Source: Prasinococcaceae sp. CCMP 1430
Lineage: Eukaryota > Prasinodermophyta > Palmophyllophyceae > Prasinococcales > Prasinococcaceae
Direction: 5' to 3'
Assembly (NCBI GenBank): GCA_013416795.1
Contig: RQSC01000125.1
Coordinates: 15,926-37,732, forward strand
DNA: 21,807 nucleotides
Shown here in pieces: positions 18,149-21,807 of the stretch (position 1 is its first letter; every line of letters begins with the position of its first letter). The notes under the pieces are model-generated. The model was not told the origin of the DNA, did not search any database, and was given only the letters and a program-made list of their open reading frames with translations. The translations under genes were made by a program, and so were the position numbers.

Positions 18149-19621
18149 ATGCCGGGCAATTTGAGCTCTCGCCTGGGCGAGGCGACCGCGCGTCCAGGCT
18201 TCGACTTGTTGGCATCGGACAGCGACGATGACGACTTCGTTGTCGTCGAGGCCAGAAAAAAAGATGGGGCGCCTCTCGACATCGCCGATGCGACCGAGCG
18301 CGCGATCTTTGCCGACGCGCAACGCGAGGCGATCGCGCGCGTCCGCGGCGAGGAGACCATCGCGACGCGTGCGCCAGTCAGAAATACGCATGGCGCGCGA
18401 GCAAGGCCAACGCATAGGCAGCCCGCATCTCGAGCAGGCGCAGCGCTAGACGCCTCAAATCTCGAGGCGCTCATGTCAACGGCGCCGGCGCACGCAGGTC
18501 TAGAGCCAGAGGCAGGCGCTGCCCTCGACGCTTCGACATTGGACTCCTTCATGGCGTCGCACCGCCGACGTGCATTAGACACTGGCAACGAATCTGCGGG
18601 TATGCGGACCGATCCCAGCAGGCTGAATCTCGGAAACTTGATCGACTCAGGCGTTGTCGGCGGCTCGATGAGCACCGTGGAGGCGCTCGAGCAGCTCTCC
18701 AAGGTCTTGCCCGTCGTGAGCAGAGAGATTGTTCCTGTCTCGAATGTCGTTGGTAGCGTTGGCGGAATAGCCACCCCCGCACCGTGCTGCGGGGGGCGGC
18801 CGCCAGTAGGAATTGTGTGGCTCATCGATCACGCCGAGGATGCAACCTCCGTGGCAGATATGCTCGCAATGCAACTCAGTGCAAAAGTCACAGGCGTTGG
18901 TGGGGAGTTCAGCGGCCTGCCACCGATCTATCTCGGCGTGGTCCAGCCGCCCCGCAACTTCTTTAGGGAGCTCGGCAGGGATGCGTCGGCGTGGATGGAT
19001 CCCGGCTGCCCTCTGGTCTCCTCGGGCGACCCGTGTTCTGCGGGCGTGTCTGTCGACCATCTAACGGTCCTCGCGGAAATCTAAAACGCCGTGAGCCGCG
19101 TACAGCGCGTCGTGGAGAGCATTGCCGATGGGGGCATATGGACGGAGCGGACGATTTTGTGCGGCTCCGGCCAGGGTGGGACGTTGGCAGTGCACGCCGC
19201 GGCCACACAAGAGTGCAAGGACACGCCGCTCGCTGGGGCTGTGAGCTTCGGTGGAGGCTGCGCTCTCGCATCCGCACTGACTTCGGAAAAGATCACGCGC
19301 GCAGGGCGTTCGCGGCCTGTACTACTCGCTCGCGGAGAGGGCGACGATGCGATGCCAACTGCGCACGTTGACGTGGCTGTCACCATGCTTGCCAGGGTTG
19401 GCATCCCCGTGCGCTCGCAGACCCTGCCAGGAGGCGGGCGAGGTCCCGGCGGGCACATGATTGACGCGCTGCTGCGCTGCGTGACCGCGTGGTGCGACAC
19501 TCCAGTTTCCTCCCAGCGGCCGAAGGGTGCCGCAGCGTTTACGGAGGCGCAGCAGCTTCTCGACGAAGCGGGCGTGCCACAGCCACCTTCCATGGTGCTA
19601 GGTGCGACAGTGTCTCGCTAG
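18149..19621 (+). pseudogene. Thioesterase/carboxylesterase-like reading frame with one in-frame stop
   Basis: From ATG 18149 the frame runs to a TAA at 19082-19084, then continues in the same frame to TAG at 19619. The two halves together look like one protein of about 490 codons. The N-terminal 200 residues are acidic/disordered and contain a duplicated segment (AGAALDASNLEALM and AGAALDASTLDSFM). The C-terminal part resembles acyl-protein thioesterase/phospholipase (PF02230): a VWLIDHAED strand, IWTERTILCGSGQGG, SFGGG, ARGEGDDAMP and GHMIDALLRCVTAWC. The usual nucleophile elbow GFSQGG reads GSGQGG, so the catalytic serine seems to be glycine; the late Asp and His are kept. The stop could be a nonsense mutation, a sequencing error, readthrough, or part of a 60-base GT-AG intron (19044-19103, with a CTAAC). 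Calling it a pseudogene is provisional. Confidence 0.6.
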
Positions 19622-19747
19622 CTAGCTCCTGCCGGCGCGTGCGATCGCGCGACCTACCCCCGCCTGCACGCATGTTCCCGCAATGGACCCGTATGGACGC
19701 GCATCGCTGACCCTGACCCGCTTGTGTCTATTCGGGCCGACCCGCGC
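19622..19747. other. Short spacer, possible 5' end of the next gene
   Basis: No complete gene fits here. It contains ATGs at 19672, 19683 and 19693, and a CTGAC followed by an AG near 19765, so a short leader exon and intron of the coiled-coil gene could lie here. I could not fix a phase-consistent join. Confidence 0.35.
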
Positions 19748-19749
19748 AT

Positions 19750-20372
19750 GTGCCCAAACTTGAAGCAGCAAACGCTGCATGGCGCGCGGAGACATCGGCG
19801 TCCGCGCAGGCAAATGGAGCGCCAGCGAGGCGTGCAGAGGCTGCAAGGCTGCGCGCACGGGCGGAGGAGGAGCGGCAGCACAAGGCACGGGCGAAGTCAT
19901 TAGCAGCAGCGGCACAATGTGCCCCGGCGGACAACAATGAGAAGGAAAAGGTGTGCTTCGCGTGGATTGCTTCGCGTGGATGCGTGTACATGTGATGGAT
20001 TGCGAGTGTCGAATAGGCGCGAGAGCACTGTGTGTTCGCATCTAACGCGAGCGCAACCATCCGTCGCAGCCTACCGGGACTCGACTGGTCGCGAGGAAGC
20101 CAGTCGCTCCCGCCGCCGCTGCGCCGACAATCGCCGAGCACAAGGAGGCAGCGCGCTCCGGAGATGCCGCCATTGACGCCGCGCTTTCAAACGGCGACTG
20201 CTCAGACGAGCTCGCGGCGATCGAAGCGGAGATGGCTCGAATGCAGCTGGAGCGCAAGGCGGTCTTCAAGCGCGCGAATGGCGCTGACAAGGCGGCGTAC
20301 ACGAAACTCTTTTCGGCGCGAATGCGCCTGCTCAGCGCGCGGAAGGCTGAGTGCGCGCGCCTGCTGCACTGA
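19750..20372 (+). CDS. Small coiled-coil protein (two exons seen, 5' end uncertain)
   Basis: Exon 19750-19950 reads KLEAANAAWRAETSAS, then a charged helix rich in Arg, Ala and Glu (ARLRARAEEERQHKARAK). It ends GAAAAG before GTGTGC. A 119-base intron with CTAAC near its 3' end leads to exon 20070-20372 (TGA), which reads KPVAPAAAAPTIAEHKEAAR, then DELAAIEAEMARMQLERKAV and ARMRLLSARKAECARLL. The phases agree. The whole is helical and probably coiled-coil, with a low-complexity Ala/Pro hinge. No ATG begins the first exon: position 19750 is a GTG in an open frame, so a start exon probably lies upstream. I recognise no family. It lies tail-to-tail with the nucleosidase gene. Confidence 0.6.
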
Positions 20373-20458
20373 CGCCTTGCGCCGCTTGCTGGCGCGCGCA
20401 TGTGAGGGCAACTCTGCAAAGTGCCCTGCCGAGCGAGAGCAAGAGCAAAGGTGGTTGC

Positions 20459-20464
20459 AATAAA
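20459..20464 (+). terminator. AATAAA polyadenylation-like signal
   Basis: AATAAA occurs 87 bases after the stop of the coiled-coil gene and just before the stop of the converging nucleosidase. It is suitably placed as a plus-strand poly(A) signal, but the hexamer alone is weak evidence. Confidence 0.35.
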
Positions 20465-20477
20465 GCTGCCATTATTA

Positions 20478-21655
20478 TTATTCGATGGCCCCGAGCTCCT
20501 TGCCCGCCACCGCGTCGAGCACCCTCGGCAGCGCCTTCTGGAGGCTCTCGGCAGCCGCGCCGAGGTTCTCCAGGAACTCCTCCTCAGTGGGCTTGTCACC
20601 GTCGACGATGTCGGTGACGCTCTTCACGCAGAACCACGGCACGTCGGCGGCCTCCGCAACGTAGGCGATGGCTGCGGCCTCCATGTCCTTTACGTTGGCC
20701 TCTGCCATGCCCATGCGGTCCATGCACTGCTTGGTGGCGTCCAGCGAGTTACCCGTGGTCACCACACCCGTCTTAAAGCCCAGCTCGCCCGCGAGGCGGT
20801 GCACGTCGACGGCGTCGCGCGCGGCGATGTGGTAGTCACCGTACTTGTCGAAGCCCGGCAGCGGGATGCGCCTGTCGTGGTTGCGCACCTGCGCGCGTGC
20901 GCGCGTGCGCGCGAGAGTGTGCAAGCGCGTGCGTGCGCGTGTGAGCATGCGAGCACACACTTGAGCACGCACGTACGTGCCTGCGCATGCGCGCACATAC
21001 CGCAGAGCTGAGGTAGATGTCGCCCACCTTGGCGCCACGCGCCGCGAAGCCGCCGGAGGTGCCAGCGTTGATGATGAGATCGGGGGACAGCTCGGCGATG
21101 GCGGCGTACGTGGTGAGCGCTGCGGGGACGGTGCCCACGGCGGGCACACCGTGCGCGGTGTCGGTGCCGTTGATCGCCACGTGCACGCGCGCGCCGCCCA
21201 CCTCGCCCGAGAACACCTTCGAGGGATCGGCGTTGCGGTGGGAGGGTGGGTGGGTGGGGGCACAGGAAGACGTGCGAACGTGTGTGCGCGCGCGAGGGCG
21301 AAGGTGAGGGTGAGCACTTGGTGCGAGCATGTGTCGTTTCCGTGCCCGCGTGCGCGTGCGCGGCGTGCATGTGCGCGCGCGAGCACACATGCGCGCGAAT
21401 GGCGCCGCGCGCTCACCTTGGCAGGCGTCATGGGGAGCTTGACGGACGCGTTCTCCGCAAGCCCTTCGGCGGCGACAAAGGGTGCAGCCTCCTGGTCCAT
21501 CGCAATCACGAAGAGCACCGTCTTGATGGGCTACGGGCGCATGTGTGCGCGCGCGGGTGGAGGCACGCGCGCGCGTGTCAGTACATGCGTGTGCGCGATG
21601 GGGTCCCCCGCACGTTGGCGGTGGCCAGCACGCAGCGCGCGATGCGCGCACGCAT
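20478..21655 (-). CDS. MTN: 5'-methylthioadenosine/S-adenosylhomocysteine nucleosidase (four exons)
   Basis: The product would cleave methylthioadenosine (possibly SAH) to adenine and methylthioribose in methionine salvage. Minus-strand exons are 21655-21614, 21530-21417, 21216-21001 and 20888-20478. All have GT-AG ends and phase 0, giving 260 residues, close to the plant enzyme's length. Signatures include TVLFVIAMDQEAAPF (catalytic-type Glu), DLIINAGTSGGF, GDIYLSSA, NHDRRIPLPGFDKYG, VKDMEAAAIAYVA (ribose-binding Met-Glu) and SVTDIVDGDKPT (catalytic-type Asp). These follow plant MTN rather than bacterial MtnN closely. The first exon is just 14 codons (MRARIARCVLATAN) and is inferred from splice sites and phase; without it the frame lacks an ATG before a mid-strand position. 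Introns hold CG, CA and GT-rich sequence. Confidence 0.92.
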
Positions 21656-21807
21656 AGCCGGACAGCGCCCGTATTTCCGGGAGCGCGCCAACGTCTGCGC
21701 CCGCACACGCGTGTCCGCACACACACGCTCACACTCGCGCATACGCGCGCGCGCTCCGCTCGCGCGCGCACGCACGTCGTGCGCGTCCGCGGCGGTCGCG
21801 CGCGCGG
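21656..21807. other. Upstream region of the nucleosidase gene
   Basis: This GC- and CA-rich stretch at the window edge contains an in-frame upstream ATG (21775) that would lengthen the nucleosidase by 40 Arg-rich residues. No other gene is visible. Confidence 0.4.

Noticed and set aside
19082-19084. Reassigned TAA codon as an explanation of the in-frame stop.
   Set aside because: TAA ends the FAD synthetase and nucleosidase genes, and TAG and TGA are also used as stops, so the code looks standard.
1-21807. CRISPR arrays, bacterial operons, rRNA or tRNA genes, phage or viral genes.
   Set aside because: None was seen by eye. The repeats are microsatellites or the 57-bp/palindrome element, and genes have spliceosomal introns. 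A tRNA scan was not possible here.

Overview
This is a GC-rich nuclear window from a unicellular eukaryote, most likely a microalga. Several genes are split by short GT-AG introns, and the usual 5' splice site reads GTGCGTG or GTGAGC. The introns and spacers west of about 11.7 kb are packed with alternating CG, CA and GT runs. A plant/plastid-type FAD synthetase and a plant-like methylthioadenosine nucleosidase point to a photosynthetic lineage, but the sequence alone does not settle which one. Three single N bases (3319, 4619, 6194) sit in GC-rich tracts. At least one of them (6194) behaves as a gap of unknown length, because the reading frame changes across it.

Layout. 0.2-1.4 kb (+): ribulose-phosphate 3-epimerase in three exons. 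1.5-4.1 kb (-): a six-exon protein that joins a putative esterase to a C-terminal starch-binding CBM53-type domain. 4.4-4.6 kb (+): one 5' exon of a mitochondrial-type [2Fe-2S] ferredoxin that stops at an N. 4.86-5.3 kb: 57-bp tandem repeats feeding into a long palindrome. 5.4-5.7 kb: a CA-rich minisatellite. 5.9-8.2 kb (+): glycogen/starch branching enzyme, essentially intronless. 9.1-10.45 kb (+): FAD synthetase of the RibF type, with its N-terminal exon not found. 10.6-11.3 kb or further (-): an unrecognised protein. 11.86-17.7 kb (-): an uninterrupted 1943-codon gene for a DNA polymerase theta type helicase-polymerase. 18.15-19.6 kb (+): a thioesterase/carboxylesterase-like reading frame broken by one in-frame TAA. 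About 19.75-20.37 kb (+): a small two-exon coiled-coil protein. 20.48-21.66 kb (-): MTA/SAH nucleosidase in four exons, the first only 14 codons long.

The genes do not form a single pathway or an operon. A loose theme is carbohydrate metabolism: the epimerase serves the pentose phosphate or Calvin cycle, and a starch-binding esterase lies near a branching enzyme. The stretch from about 11.9 to 20.4 kb has almost no microsatellites and few introns, unlike its two flanks.

The most unusual observations are: both metal-ligand histidines replaced by glutamine in the epimerase; the esterase-CBM53 fusion; the palindromic element with CRE-like cores beside a truncated ferredoxin gene; altered motifs A and B in the polymerase; and the in-frame stop plus lost nucleophile in the thioesterase-like gene. 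I did not find a clearly new multi-gene system.
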